Shown piece after piece: positions 26,730 through 35,042 of a stretch of DNA of 64,000 nt. The DNA is from Peptostreptococcus sp. D1 (GTDB lineage Bacteria > Bacillota > Clostridia > Peptostreptococcales > Peptostreptococcaceae). The DNA lies in contig NZ_FONP01000004.1 of the NCBI RefSeq assembly GCF_900112955.1, positions 92,465-156,464 of the forward strand. The letters are read 5' to 3'. A program made the position numbers and the translations under genes. The notes under the pieces are model-generated. The model was not told the DNA's origin and searched no databases. It worked only from the letters and a program-made list of their open reading frames with translations. The number at the start of each line of letters is the position of its first letter. Within the stretch, counting starts at the first letter, position 1.

Positions 26730-29639
26730 TTTTTCTTCTCCATCCTTTAACAATCCATAATATTGACCAATCACTTCTCTAATCGGTAATACAGCATAAG
26801 AACTCGTTTCACCCTGAGGAATCAAGCAAGCCACCGCAATTTTTGGATTATCGGCAGGCGCAAACGCCACACACCAAGCGAATGAACCATAGTCAGCCTT
26901 AAACCTATCAATATCATCATCGGTTATATTGTGATTTAGCTGCTTGATTGCCATTCTTAGATACGCTGCATTTACTTTATCGCTGTTTTCCAATTTAACC
27001 TTTACTCCACGATCAAGCTCTTTCTGATATTTTTCTCTATCTTCCGTACTCGTATTAGTATTTGCAATCTTGGCTTTTAACTCTTTAATCTTGTTATTTG
27101 TCAGCTCATATTCTTTGTCAGATTTTAGCTTTTCATATTTTGCCATTACTTCACTCTCACTGACTGAGTATGATGAGAGATGGGATTTAAGATATTCTAG
27201 CTCATTATCACTAGGAATCTTTCCTGTCTTTTCGGCAGTACCAGTTTTTGAGGCCACCTTTATTGGAAATTTTGAAAAAGCATCCTTTGCCAACCCTATT
27301 TCAGAAACTCTAACCATTCCTATTTTTAAATCTTTCAGGTATGCATTGTCTTTGAAATCTACCTTTTCAAGTTTGCGAGCTGGCTCTTCTATAGTTTTAC
27401 CACTTGAAGATTCAACCCTATCGACAACATTCATATTGACTAGATACCCGCCATTTGCGATAACGGAAATATATCTGGCAAGCTGAGCTGGGTTATATGC
27501 ATTTTCCCCTTGACCTATAGCCAAATTAAATGTGTCCCCTACTCTCCACTTCGCAAAATTAAAATAGCTATATACGATATAGTCTGCATCCGAAGTAACA
27601 TACTGTTCCTTGACATCAAGCTTTTTTAGACGCTCAATTGTCTCAGTTCTTCCAGGTATTTCTTTTTCATCTATCCAACTGACTATTTCATCTATATTTT
27701 TATCAAATTCATCCTTATTCTTCGTGTAATCTAGTCCTTCAAAATGGAATCTCATAGTTCTATCCAATGCAATCTTCAACTGCATTTTAATATTTTCTTT
27801 CTTTTGTTTCTCACTAGGTACCTTACCATTTCTTGTTTCGATTTGCTTTTCAAGACCTGTATTTTCATCTAGCCCAAATTTTTTAGCATACTCAAGTATT
27901 CTTGAGGCCCCCATTCCATGGTTTAAATTTTCTCCTGTAACCCAATTTCTATCACTACCAATAATATAAAAATACACGTTACACGACTCTTGAATAGCCT
28001 TGTAAAGATTTACTATCCCATGATTTTTACCTCCATGATGCCAGATATAGTCTGCAAAATTTCTATTTCCAAGTCTGATGACACCAGGATCATTGATTGT
28101 GTAGTTGGGATTTAAGCCAGATTCCAATGCTGCCATAGCAGTTATCATTTTAAATGTGGATCCTGGCTGGAACGCTCCCTGTGTCGCCAAATTTAAAAGT
28201 GGATTTGGAGCAAGAGTGTCGTTTTTATTTTTGGGCATATAATTACTATATTCCTCTGAGGTTATTCCATTTGCAAATTTATTTGGGTCAAAATTGGGAT
28301 AGCTTGCCATTGCTAGTGTATCACCTTTAGTAACATCCATTACAACAATTGCACCTGAATTTGCCTTCGGTGCAATCTCTTTTATGTTAATATTTCCAAA
28401 TTGGCTCTTAAAGGTAGATCCAGTTTTGGCAGATTTTATTGCCCTCTCCAACGATTCTTCGGCAACCTTCTGTAGTTTACTATCTATAGTTAGCTGAACA
28501 CTTCCTCCAGAAGTAGGATTTACTGATTTCATTTCTTCTATCACTCTTCCCACACTATCGACCTTTACTTCTTTATATCCGGCAGAGCCTCTCAGCTTTT
28601 CTTCATAGCTTTTTTCGATTCCAGATATTCCCACCAGCTCATTTGGATTATATCCATTTTTTATATATTTCAACGCTTTTGTAGACGGTATTTTTCCCAA
28701 ATACCCTAATATATGTGCAGCAAGATTTCCCTGTGGATAAACTCTTTTCTGTTCAACTGCAACTGAAATCCCCGATAGATTCATGGAATTTTCCTCTATT
28801 TCAGCCACAGTATCAGATTTGATACCTCTCGCCAAGGCTACAGGATTGTATTGTGTATATACTTTTGATTTTAGCATATCTCTTACAATCATAATCTTCC
28901 TAGCTTCCTTATCGCTCATAGAAGGGTCTATTTCGTAGTACTCTCTAATCGCTTTAAAAGCATTTTGTGCAGACGTATTTTTGTTCAGCTTATTATAACT
29001 GTCAAGCCAGTCTTCCTTATCTTTTTCCTGAGTAAACGTCCAATTTGATACCAATATTGGTGGATAGTAGCCCAAGGAATTTAGCTTTGACTGTAAATCA
29101 ACAGGTTCAAGCTTTCTGTCAGTTAAGCCTATAACCTCATTTTTTATCAAATAATCTACAAAATGATAAAAGCTTTGCTTTGCGTTATAATTCTGGGGAA
29201 TTGCATTATCGTCCTTAAATGCTTTTATATTCTTGTCAAAAGTATACAAAAATTTTCCGTTCTCAATAGTAATCGGAAACTCATCTGTATACTTTTCATT
29301 TTTTCTCTCCAGTATATTCAGAATAGAATAAGCGATTTTGTTCGCCTCTTTCTGATTTTCTTTTCCAACCTTGTTAAAGGAGTCTGCCACCACCTGAACA
29401 GTAAATTGAGGCTCGTTTCCAGCCAACAGAACTCCATTTCTATCTCTTATCTCTCCTCTTGGAGCTTGGACCATAATTTGCTTATAGGTCTTTTGATTTG
29501 CCATGTTAGTATAGTATAAATGTCTAAATGTTGTCATATAGACAATTTTACCTGAAACAACCAAAAGTATAACAAGTAAAACTTTATTAATCATACTAAG
29601 TCTGACTTTTATTTCTGAATTCTTTTTCGTTTTACTCAT
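26712..29639 (-). CDS. mrdA: Penicillin-binding protein 2 (elongation transpeptidase) with two insertions
   Basis: Class B transpeptidase that cross-links peptidoglycan during elongation. A transmembrane helix lies at residues 17-36, then the PBP dimerisation domain (APRGEIRDRNGVLLA from 59). Active-site motifs are PGSTFK (Ser494, Lys497), SCN (552-554) and KTG (798-800). It is long for PBP2 (975 residues) because of two helical, charged insertions: about residues 602-700, before the IGQGENAYNP segment, and about residues 803-925, immediately after KTGTAE. Both are in frame and intact. It starts 2 bp after mreD, GGAGT providing the ribosome binding site. Confidence 0.94.
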   Translation of the reverse strand: MSKTKKNSEIKVRLSMINKVLLVILLVVSGKIVYMTTFRHLYYTNMANQKTYKQIMVQAPRGEIRDRNGVLLAGNEPQFTVQVVADSFNKVGKENQKEANKIAYSILNILERKNEKYTDEFPITIENGKFLYTFDKNIKAFKDDNAIPQNYNAKQSFYHFVDYLIKNEVIGLTDRKLEPVDLQSKLNSLGYYPPILVSNWTFTQEKDKEDWLDSYNKLNKNTSAQNAFKAIREYYEIDPSMSDKEARKIMIVRDMLKSKVYTQYNPVALARGIKSDTVAEIEENSMNLSGISVAVEQKRVYPQGNLAAHILGYLGKIPSTKALKYIKNGYNPNELVGISGIEKSYEEKLRGSAGYKEVKVDSVGRVIEEMKSVNPTSGGSVQLTIDSKLQKVAEESLERAIKSAKTGSTFKSQFGNINIKEIAPKANSGAIVVMDVTKGDTLAMASYPNFDPNKFANGITSEEYSNYMPKNKNDTLAPNPLLNLATQGAFQPGSTFKMITAMAALESGLNPNYTINDPGVIRLGNRNFADYIWHHGGKNHGIVNLYKAIQESCNVYFYIIGSDRNWVTGENLNHGMGASRILEYAKKFGLDENTGLEKQIETRNGKVPSEKQKKENIKMQLKIALDRTMRFHFEGLDYTKNKDEFDKNIDEIVSWIDEKEIPGRTETIERLKKLDVKEQYVTSDADYIVYSYFNFAKWRVGDTFNLAIGQGENAYNPAQLARYISVIANGGYLVNMNVVDRVESSSGKTIEEPARKLEKVDFKDNAYLKDLKIGMVRVSEIGLAKDAFSKFPIKVASKTGTAEKTGKIPSDNELEYLKSHLSSYSVSESEVMAKYEKLKSDKEYELTNNKIKELKAKIANTNTSTEDREKYQKELDRGVKVKLENSDKVNAAYLRMAIKQLNHNITDDDIDRFKADYGSFAWCVAFAPADNPKIAVACLIPQGETSSYAVLPIREVIGQYYGLLKDGEEKNQPEQ

Positions 29640-29641
29640 AT

Positions 29642-30127
29642 TTACTCCACTCTAAGCTTAATCAGCTTATCGCTAAATATTGTATATAGAACATACGCCA
29701 CCACAGTATTTGAAATTGGAATTACGATAACAGATTTTAATAATCCCACCAAAAGTGGAGTTGGTATAAAAAATATTGATGCAGTAACCACATCAAGTAT
29801 TGAATATACAATACTTACAACAAAAACCAACAAGCTAACTATCAGCTTATTATCCTTAAAAATTGACTTTTCGATACTCGACAAAAAATATGATGTCCCA
29901 AGAAATAGTATCGATGTAACACCAATAATACCTCCCGTTGCCAAATCACCAATAAGTCCCAGAATACCCGTAATTATTAGAGAATAGCTTCTGTCGATGT
30001 ACAACGAAATAAAAATAACGAAAATCAACAGAATATTTACACTAAAATAGGTGACAACATAATTTGTAAAAAATGTCTCCAGCACTACTATTATTAATCC
30101 AACGATAAATATAAATATATTCTTCAT
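29642..30127 (-). CDS. mreD: Rod-shape-determining protein MreD
   Basis: Small integral membrane protein of the elongasome, 161 residues with about five hydrophobic helices and very few charges. The GILGLIGDLATGGIIGVTSILFLGTSYFL segment matches the family pattern around helices 3 and 4. It is identified mainly by order, between mreC and mrdA, with a 9-bp gap upstream containing AGGAGG. No catalytic residues are expected. Confidence 0.88.
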   Translation of the reverse strand: MKNIFIFIVGLIIVVLETFFTNYVVTYFSVNILLIFVIFISLYIDRSYSLIITGILGLIGDLATGGIIGVTSILFLGTSYFLSSIEKSIFKDNKLIVSLLVFVVSIVYSILDVVTASIFFIPTPLLVGLLKSVIVIPISNTVVAYVLYTIFSDKLIKLRVE

Positions 30128-30136
30128 AGATACCTC

Positions 30137-31018
30137 CTAATCAATCTTCCTAGGTGGTATTATACTCACGATATCAAGCTTTTTAAAATCTACACTCGGT
30201 CTAACCTTTATATATTTCATAGATTTATTTTTATCGTACGTAACCTTCGAAATTTTACCTATTGGAATATTTTCAGGATATAAACCAAGTCCGGAGGTTA
30301 CTATCAAGTCATTTTTTTCTGCAGTTGCCTTCGTGTCAAAAAAATATCCCTGCAACAGCTTATCGACATCACTAAAATCAGAGCTACCAACATCAGAAGA
30401 CGTTGTAATTACACCCTTGCTCGTTTCTTTACCCGATATCTTAAAGCTTACAGATGCTCTTGAGTCGATAATTGATATCGCCTTTGAATATTTGTTGCTC
30501 ACACTAAATACAATACCGACAACGCCATCGCCATTGATGACAATACTGTCCTTTACCACACCACTGTCAGCACCAGCATCAATGACAAATGTCTTATACC
30601 AATCACCCTCGTTTTTACCAATAATGCTTGCGGAAACTAACTGATTTCTTTTATTACTATCCACGTAATTAAGAGATTTTTTCAACATTTCCAATGACTC
30701 AAGTTTATTTTCATTATCACTTTGTTCTATTAATTCCTGTCTCAGCTTTTCATTTTCGGCATTTAGTTCCTTTAATTTCATCGAGTTGCTTCTGAAATTT
30801 ATCAAATCATCAATAAATCCTCCCGTACTGGTAACGACGTTGTTTAGATGCTTCCCAAACCCATAAAAAACACTAAAAAATGGAGCTTCTTCTAAAAACT
30901 GCACCCTGCCTCTATTAGAAAAGGAATAAGCAGTTACAACCACCAAAAGTATAACCACTCCTGAAGCAATTATACTTTTGATGGTAAATTTCGATTTACT
31001 ATCTTTACTAAGCTTCAC
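30137..31018 (-). CDS. mreC: Rod-shape-determining protein MreC
   Basis: Periplasm-side scaffold that activates PBP2/RodA. A transmembrane helix lies near residues 15-36, a coiled coil of about 35 residues follows (LKELNAENEKLRQELIEQSDNENKLESLEMLKK), and the C-terminal double beta-barrel contains ASIIGKNEGDWYKTFVIDAGADSGV and GLGLYPENIPIGKI. The open frame continues to a TTG at 31030, just after the mreB stop, but GGTGG spaced 5 nt from the GTG at 31018 suggests that GTG as the real start. This gives about 293 residues. Confidence 0.92.
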   Translation of the reverse strand: MKLSKDSKSKFTIKSIIASGVVILLVVVTAYSFSNRGRVQFLEEAPFFSVFYGFGKHLNNVVTSTGGFIDDLINFRSNSMKLKELNAENEKLRQELIEQSDNENKLESLEMLKKSLNYVDSNKRNQLVSASIIGKNEGDWYKTFVIDAGADSGVVKDSIVINGDGVVGIVFSVSNKYSKAISIIDSRASVSFKISGKETSKGVITTSSDVGSSDFSDVDKLLQGYFFDTKATAEKNDLIVTSGLGLYPENIPIGKISKVTYDKNKSMKYIKVRPSVDFKKLDIVSIIPPRKID

Positions 31019-31030
31019 GGAGACCACCAA

Positions 31031-32080
31031 CTAACCTTCAGCATTCATTTTTACGATGCTGTTGAAGATATCTTCATTCTCTATCGACCTTCCAGCACCA
31101 ATCGCAACACATTGCAATGGATTATCAACAACTGTAACCTTAAGTGCAGTTTCTGCTTCTATCAGCTTGTCCATACCTTTTAAAAGGGAGCCTCCTCCTG
31201 TTAAGAAAATCCCTTTTTCCATGATATCAGATGCCAATTCTGGAGGAGTTTGCTCCAGGGTTGTCCTTATTGCCTCAATTATTTCTGCAAGAGGCTCTCT
31301 CAATGCATCTCTGACTTCAGTAGAAGCTATTGTAATTGTCCTTGGAAGTCCAGTCAAAATGTCTCTTCCACTAACCTTCATTTCGGCTTCATTTTCACTA
31401 GGGAAAGCAGAACCTATCATCAGCTTTATATTTTCACAGGTTCTAGATCCTATTATTATATTGTAAGAGCTTCTGACATAATTTTCGATCGCATTGTCAA
31501 ATTCATCGCCACCAATCCTCGTTGAATTGGCAACGACAACTCCACCAAGGGAAATAACTGCTATCTCAGATGTACCACCACCGATATCTACAATCAAATT
31601 CCCCTCTGGATCATTTACATTTAAGCTAGCACCAATAGCTGCTGCCATCGGCTCATCTAGTATATATACTTCTCTACCACCAGCCTGAATAGCGGCTTCT
31701 TCAATGGCCTTTCTTTCAACCTTCGTAATTCCACATGGAACACAGATAACTATCCTAGGACTTACTACTCCTTTTGAACCCTTCTGAATAAAATAGCTCA
31801 TCATGGCTTGAGTCGCTTCAAAATCATTGATTACACCCTCTTTTATAGGCTGTATTGCAATAATATTCTCTGGAGTTCTACCGACCATTTCACTGGCATT
31901 TTTACCAACTGCTAAAATTTCGTTGTTATCCTCCCTAACTGCCACAACAGATGGCTCATCGACTACTATCCCTTGACCTTTTATGTAAACAAGAGTATTT
32001 GCAGTCCCCAAATCTATCCCCATATCATTAGTAATAATGTTATTAATATTCGACTTAAAAAATTTACTAAAAAATCCCAT
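31031..32080 (-). CDS. mreB: Rod-shape-determining actin homologue MreB
   Basis: MreB filaments orient cell-wall synthesis. Actin-fold signatures are DLGTANTLVYIKGQG (phosphate 1), EPMAAAIGASLNV, DIGGGTSEIAVISLGG (phosphate 2) and the adenosine motif LTGGGSLLKGMDKLI. An N-terminal amphipathic sequence (MGFFSKFFK) probably attaches it to the membrane. Length is 349, normal. It is the first gene of mreBCD-mrdA; a TATACT-like -10 lies about 90 bp upstream. With the whole elongasome present, the organism is expected to grow as a rod or short rod. Confidence 0.97.
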   Translation of the reverse strand: MGFFSKFFKSNINNIITNDMGIDLGTANTLVYIKGQGIVVDEPSVVAVREDNNEILAVGKNASEMVGRTPENIIAIQPIKEGVINDFEATQAMMSYFIQKGSKGVVSPRIVICVPCGITKVERKAIEEAAIQAGGREVYILDEPMAAAIGASLNVNDPEGNLIVDIGGGTSEIAVISLGGVVVANSTRIGGDEFDNAIENYVRSSYNIIIGSRTCENIKLMIGSAFPSENEAEMKVSGRDILTGLPRTITIASTEVRDALREPLAEIIEAIRTTLEQTPPELASDIMEKGIFLTGGGSLLKGMDKLIEAETALKVTVVDNPLQCVAIGAGRSIENEDIFNSIVKMNAEG

Positions 32081-32267
32081 AAAATCCTCCCGAAAAAATA
32101 TTTTAACTATTAATTTCTAATAGGTACTTTCATAAATAATATTCTACAATATCACTCTTTAGTATACCATAATTTCTGTATGTAATGTGTGATAAATTAT
32201 CTAAAATATGGGACAAAAAATAAATATTTTTTGGTAGGCTATGTTTCATCAAAAAAATGTGTAAGAA

Positions 32268-32951
32268 TCAAAAGTCTCCATTTTCCTTTAAACTATAGTA
32301 AGTTCCATCACCGATAATAATGTGATCCAGCACGCTTATACCCAAAATTTCACCACTTTTTTGAAGTCTATACGTAACACTCTTGTCTTCATTTGATGGA
32401 CTTGGATTTCCTGATGGATGATTATGCATCAATATTACAGAATTTGCACTCTTTTTTACCGGCTCGCTAAATACCTCTCGTGGATGTACTATAGATGTAT
32501 TTAAACTCCCTACCGATACATTTATATCACATATTATCTCATTTTTTGTATTCAGCAAAATTACCTTAAAGACTTCTTTTTTTAAATACCTCATTTCCTC
32601 AATATAATAAGTATACACATCCCAAGGATTTTCAATTTTATGCTTTTCTGGCAGAAAACAAGCCACTCTCTCCCCTAGCTCAAAGGCTGCTTTTAGTATT
32701 GATGCTTTTGTTTTTCCAATACCATCTATTTCACAAAGCTCCTCAACTGACAGATCCCTCAAGCCTCTTATTCCGTCTACGCTTTTCTTCAAAATCTTCG
32801 AGCTCAATGTTACTGCATTATTACTCCTATTTCCAGTTCTTATTAATATTGCTATTAATTCAGCATTAGACAAGCTTTTAGCACCTTTTTTTAACATTTT
32901 TTCAATTGGTTTTTCGTCATCATTCATCTCTTTTATTCTCAAATTATTCAT
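32268..32951 (-). CDS. radC: RadC/DUF2466 JAB1-MPN family protein
   Basis: The C-terminal metalloprotease-like MPN domain carries the JAMM-type motif HNHPSGNPSPSNED (His176, His178, Asp189). The N-terminal helix-hairpin-helix region (LCEIDGIGKTKASILKAAFELG) is typical of the family. Despite the name, a direct role in DNA repair is not established. Its position upstream of mreB is conserved in Firmicutes. AGGAGG precedes the ATG. An independent small RNA gene lies about 180 bp upstream on the same strand. Confidence 0.93.
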   Translation of the reverse strand: MNNLRIKEMNDDEKPIEKMLKKGAKSLSNAELIAILIRTGNRSNNAVTLSSKILKKSVDGIRGLRDLSVEELCEIDGIGKTKASILKAAFELGERVACFLPEKHKIENPWDVYTYYIEEMRYLKKEVFKVILLNTKNEIICDINVSVGSLNTSIVHPREVFSEPVKKSANSVILMHNHPSGNPSPSNEDKSVTYRLQKSGEILGISVLDHIIIGDGTYYSLKENGDF

Positions 32952-33127
32952 TTTTCCTCCTAATATTATGGCTCTTCAGCTCTTATTAATCTACTAGATA
33001 ATTATAGTCATATTTATCAAATCTCTGTCCCATACTCTTGAAATTTTAAAAAAGAAAAAACAAATACAATAAAAAAATAAATATAAAAAAACAGAATCTG
33101 ACGTAAAAATACTTTTCAACAAAAAAG

Positions 33128-33256
33128 CAAAAACCTATAGACGACGGTGCCGTCTATAGGAAAAAATAGCCCTGATGGCATTCGAGGATGTGAGGGAGTT
33201 TGCCATCAGTTTATAGGGTAATTATACTTATAAAAATGAACAACTCATTTCTACAC
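33128..33256 (-). ncRNA. Candidate free-standing small RNA with a C-rich loop
   Basis: In the 626-bp gap between radC and the LysR gene the minus strand has a complete small transcription unit. A 9-bp perfect stem (CTGATGGCA with TGCCATCAG) closes a 19-nt loop containing CTCCCTC and ATCCTC, both complementary to Shine-Dalgarno sequences. A 10-bp GC-clamped terminator hairpin (33134-33160) with TTTTTG then TTTTTT follows. No open frame fits. I recognise no riboswitch class. The C-rich loop recalls UCCC-motif regulatory RNAs of Firmicutes, but homology is not claimed. Confidence 0.6.
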
Positions 33257-33260
33257 TTAT

Positions 33261-33289
33261 ATAATACCATTATTTCAAAAAAATATCAA
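33261..33289 (-). promoter_or_regulatory. Promoter of the candidate small RNA
   Basis: Minus-strand TTGATA (33284-33289), 17-bp spacer, TATTAT (33261-33266). Confidence 0.6.
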
Positions 33290-33440
33290 TAATTTATAAA
33301 GAAAAAATTAAATTTTTTAAAATAAATTCCAAATAAAAACAAAAGATAATATTTATCAAGGAAAATTTTGCATTTTTCTGGATTTTTTTTGAAAATATAG
33401 CTTTTTTCTATATATACAATAAGTAATATCTATAAATAAA

Positions 33441-33469
33441 TTGAAATATTATCAGAAAAATAGTATAAT
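33441..33469 (+). promoter_or_regulatory. Promoter of the LysR-type regulator gene
   Basis: TTGAAA (33441-33446), 17-bp spacer, TATAAT (33464-33469). Transcription would begin near 33476, giving a leader of about 100 nt. Confidence 0.65.
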
Positions 33470-33490
33470 ATAATTATAATATAAAAAGTA

Positions 33491-33551
33491 AATGCTTTAT
33501 AGCAAATACAAAGATAATATTAAAGCATTATAAATTAATTACTATCTTTGT
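33491..33551 (+). promoter_or_regulatory. Two interleaved 9-bp inverted repeats in the LysR leader (possible pseudoknot or operator)
   Basis: AATGCTTTA (33491-33499) is the exact complement of TAAAGCATT (33521-33529), and ACAAAGATA (33508-33516) of TATCTTTGT (33543-33551). Their order is A-B-A'-B' with connecting loops of 8, 4 and 13 nt, the geometry of an H-type RNA pseudoknot. As DNA they could instead be autoregulatory LysR sites. Confidence 0.5.
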
Positions 33552-33577
33552 GTTAAAATAATAAAAGAGGTGAAACT

Positions 33578-34516
33578 ATGGATATTAAGCAATTAGAGGT
33601 TTTTGTAGCTGTTGCTAAATACAAAAGCTTTTCTAAAGCGGCAAGAGAATTATTTCTGACACAACCAACTGTTAGTTCACATATTCAAAACCTAGAAAAC
33701 GATATGCAATGTATATTATTGAATAGAAACAGTAAATCCATAACGTTGACAGATTCAGGGAAAGTTCTCTATAATCATGCCATAATAATATTGAATGACT
33801 GTAAAAAAGCTATATATGATATCAAGGAATACTCTGGAAAAATCGAAGGATCTCTAAATTTAGTATGCAGCTCAATTCCCGAGGCATTTATTATACCTAA
33901 TTTCCTAGAAAAATTTTGCAAAAAGTACCCAAATATTACTTTAACAATTGATCACTGTGATTCAAATCTGGTAGTTCCTGAGATATTGAGTGAAAGAGTG
34001 ACATTTGGTATAGTTGGTTCAAAAAAAAAGCATCCACACATCAAATATAGTGAATTTGTACATGACGAGCTGGTTTTGATTTGTCCAAAATCCTTGGAGC
34101 TACCAAATGAAAATGGTTATATTGATATACATAAATTAAAGGACCTAAGCTTCATTATGAGAAAAGACGGCTCCGGTACAAGAAACGTAATTGTAAAGGC
34201 GTTAAATTCAAGTCCAGTTCCTTTATCACAGCTTACTACAAGAGCAAATGTTGAATCCAATTCTGCCGTAATAGAAATGGTTAAAAAAGGAATTGGATGT
34301 TCTTTTGTGTCATTTATATCAATAGAAGAAATGGCAAAAAGAGGAGAAATTAACGCATATAGAATAAAAGACTATTCCTTTGAAAGAAATTTTTATTTTA
34401 TTCACTCTCGCAAGAAAATTTTCACTCCTACTGAAAAGAAGTTCTTGGAGTTTTTTGTGGATTATTATGATATTAGAGATGAAGAAGAGGACAAGGTAAT
34501 TAACTCTAATGATTAA
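33578..34516 (+). CDS. LysR family transcriptional regulator
   Basis: DNA-binding regulator with an N-terminal winged helix-turn-helix (residues 1-60, MDIKQLEVFVAVAKYKSFSKAARELFLTQPTVSSHIQNLE) and a C-terminal periplasmic-binding-fold effector domain (from about 90, IEGSLNLVCSSIPEAFIIP through the GIVGSKKKHP and MVKKGIGCSFVS segments). Length is 312. The effector-domain pattern is of the CysL/YeiE-like subgroup; the inducer is unknown. AGAGGTG precedes the ATG. Its neighbours are not obvious target operons, and no divergent gene shares its promoter region, so the target must lie elsewhere or be its own leader. Confidence 0.9.
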   Translation: MDIKQLEVFVAVAKYKSFSKAARELFLTQPTVSSHIQNLENDMQCILLNRNSKSITLTDSGKVLYNHAIIILNDCKKAIYDIKEYSGKIEGSLNLVCSSIPEAFIIPNFLEKFCKKYPNITLTIDHCDSNLVVPEILSERVTFGIVGSKKKHPHIKYSEFVHDELVLICPKSLELPNENGYIDIHKLKDLSFIMRKDGSGTRNVIVKALNSSPVPLSQLTTRANVESNSAVIEMVKKGIGCSFVSFISIEEMAKRGEINAYRIKDYSFERNFYFIHSRKKIFTPTEKKFLEFFVDYYDIRDEEEDKVINSND

Positions 34517-34573
34517 AAAATACACTGTAAAAAATATATTGTATATGAGTCTATGAAAAAAGTCTAAAATTGT

Positions 34574-34619
34574 AATTCCTCCTGTGATAAAATTAAATTA
34601 TCATAGGAGGAATTTTTTT
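34574..34619 (+). terminator. Strong terminator after the LysR gene
   Basis: A 17-bp stem with one G-U pair (34574-34590 with 34598-34614) containing CCTCCT/AGGAGG, followed by seven T residues. A second 11-bp dyad (34623-34633 with 34657-34667) follows without a T-run. The rest of the 255-bp gap to the DUF896 gene shows nothing recognisable. Confidence 0.8.
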
Positions 34620-34771
34620 ACAGCCTAGATAATATAACTGGCATAATAACAATTAAATTATTTAGGCAATGAATTATCATGACGCGAGCCATTTTGCATT
34701 GTACCACTTTATTTTTCATCTTTGGTATACCTAGATTTTAGTAGTATGCCTTAGACGTTAATAGTAGACGA

Positions 34772-34978
34772 TTAATTGATACTCTCTGTTTCAGGAGTTA
34801 CAACTGTAATATTATCCAGCTGTTGTCTAAAGCCTGCTCTAAAATTAGCCAAAAACTCTTCTCGCAAAATTTTTCTTTCTTTTAGCTCTTCAGCAGTGAG
34901 CTCTCTCTCCTTGGCAAGCTTTGCCAATTCGTTTATTCTAGCTAACTTAACCTTATCAAATTCATTAGAAATATCCAT
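34772..34978 (-). CDS. DUF896 family protein (YnzC-like)
   Basis: A 68-residue, highly charged helical protein. The core KLARINELAKLAKERELTAEELKERKILREEFLANFRAGFRQQLDNI is the family signature and is predicted to form two long helices. Function is not established; relatives often sit near SOS genes, but no LexA-like box was found upstream here. AAAGGAGG lies just before the ATG, and a TATAAT is present about 20 bp further upstream. Confidence 0.9.
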   Translation of the reverse strand: MDISNEFDKVKLARINELAKLAKERELTAEELKERKILREEFLANFRAGFRQQLDNITVVTPETESIN

Positions 34979-35042
34979 TTTTACCTCCTTTCGAACTCAC
35001 AACGATTATACTATAACTTGAATGATATTCCAACAAAAAATT

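Noticed and set aside
33128..33256. Cyclic-di-GMP, fluoride, purine or THF riboswitch
   Set aside because: None of the conserved core sequences of these classes is present, and the unit has its own terminator about 180 bp before radC.
34623..34667. 11-bp dyad after the LysR terminator as a second terminator
   Set aside because: There is no T-run on either strand and the preceding hairpin is already a strong terminator; left as an unexplained dyad.
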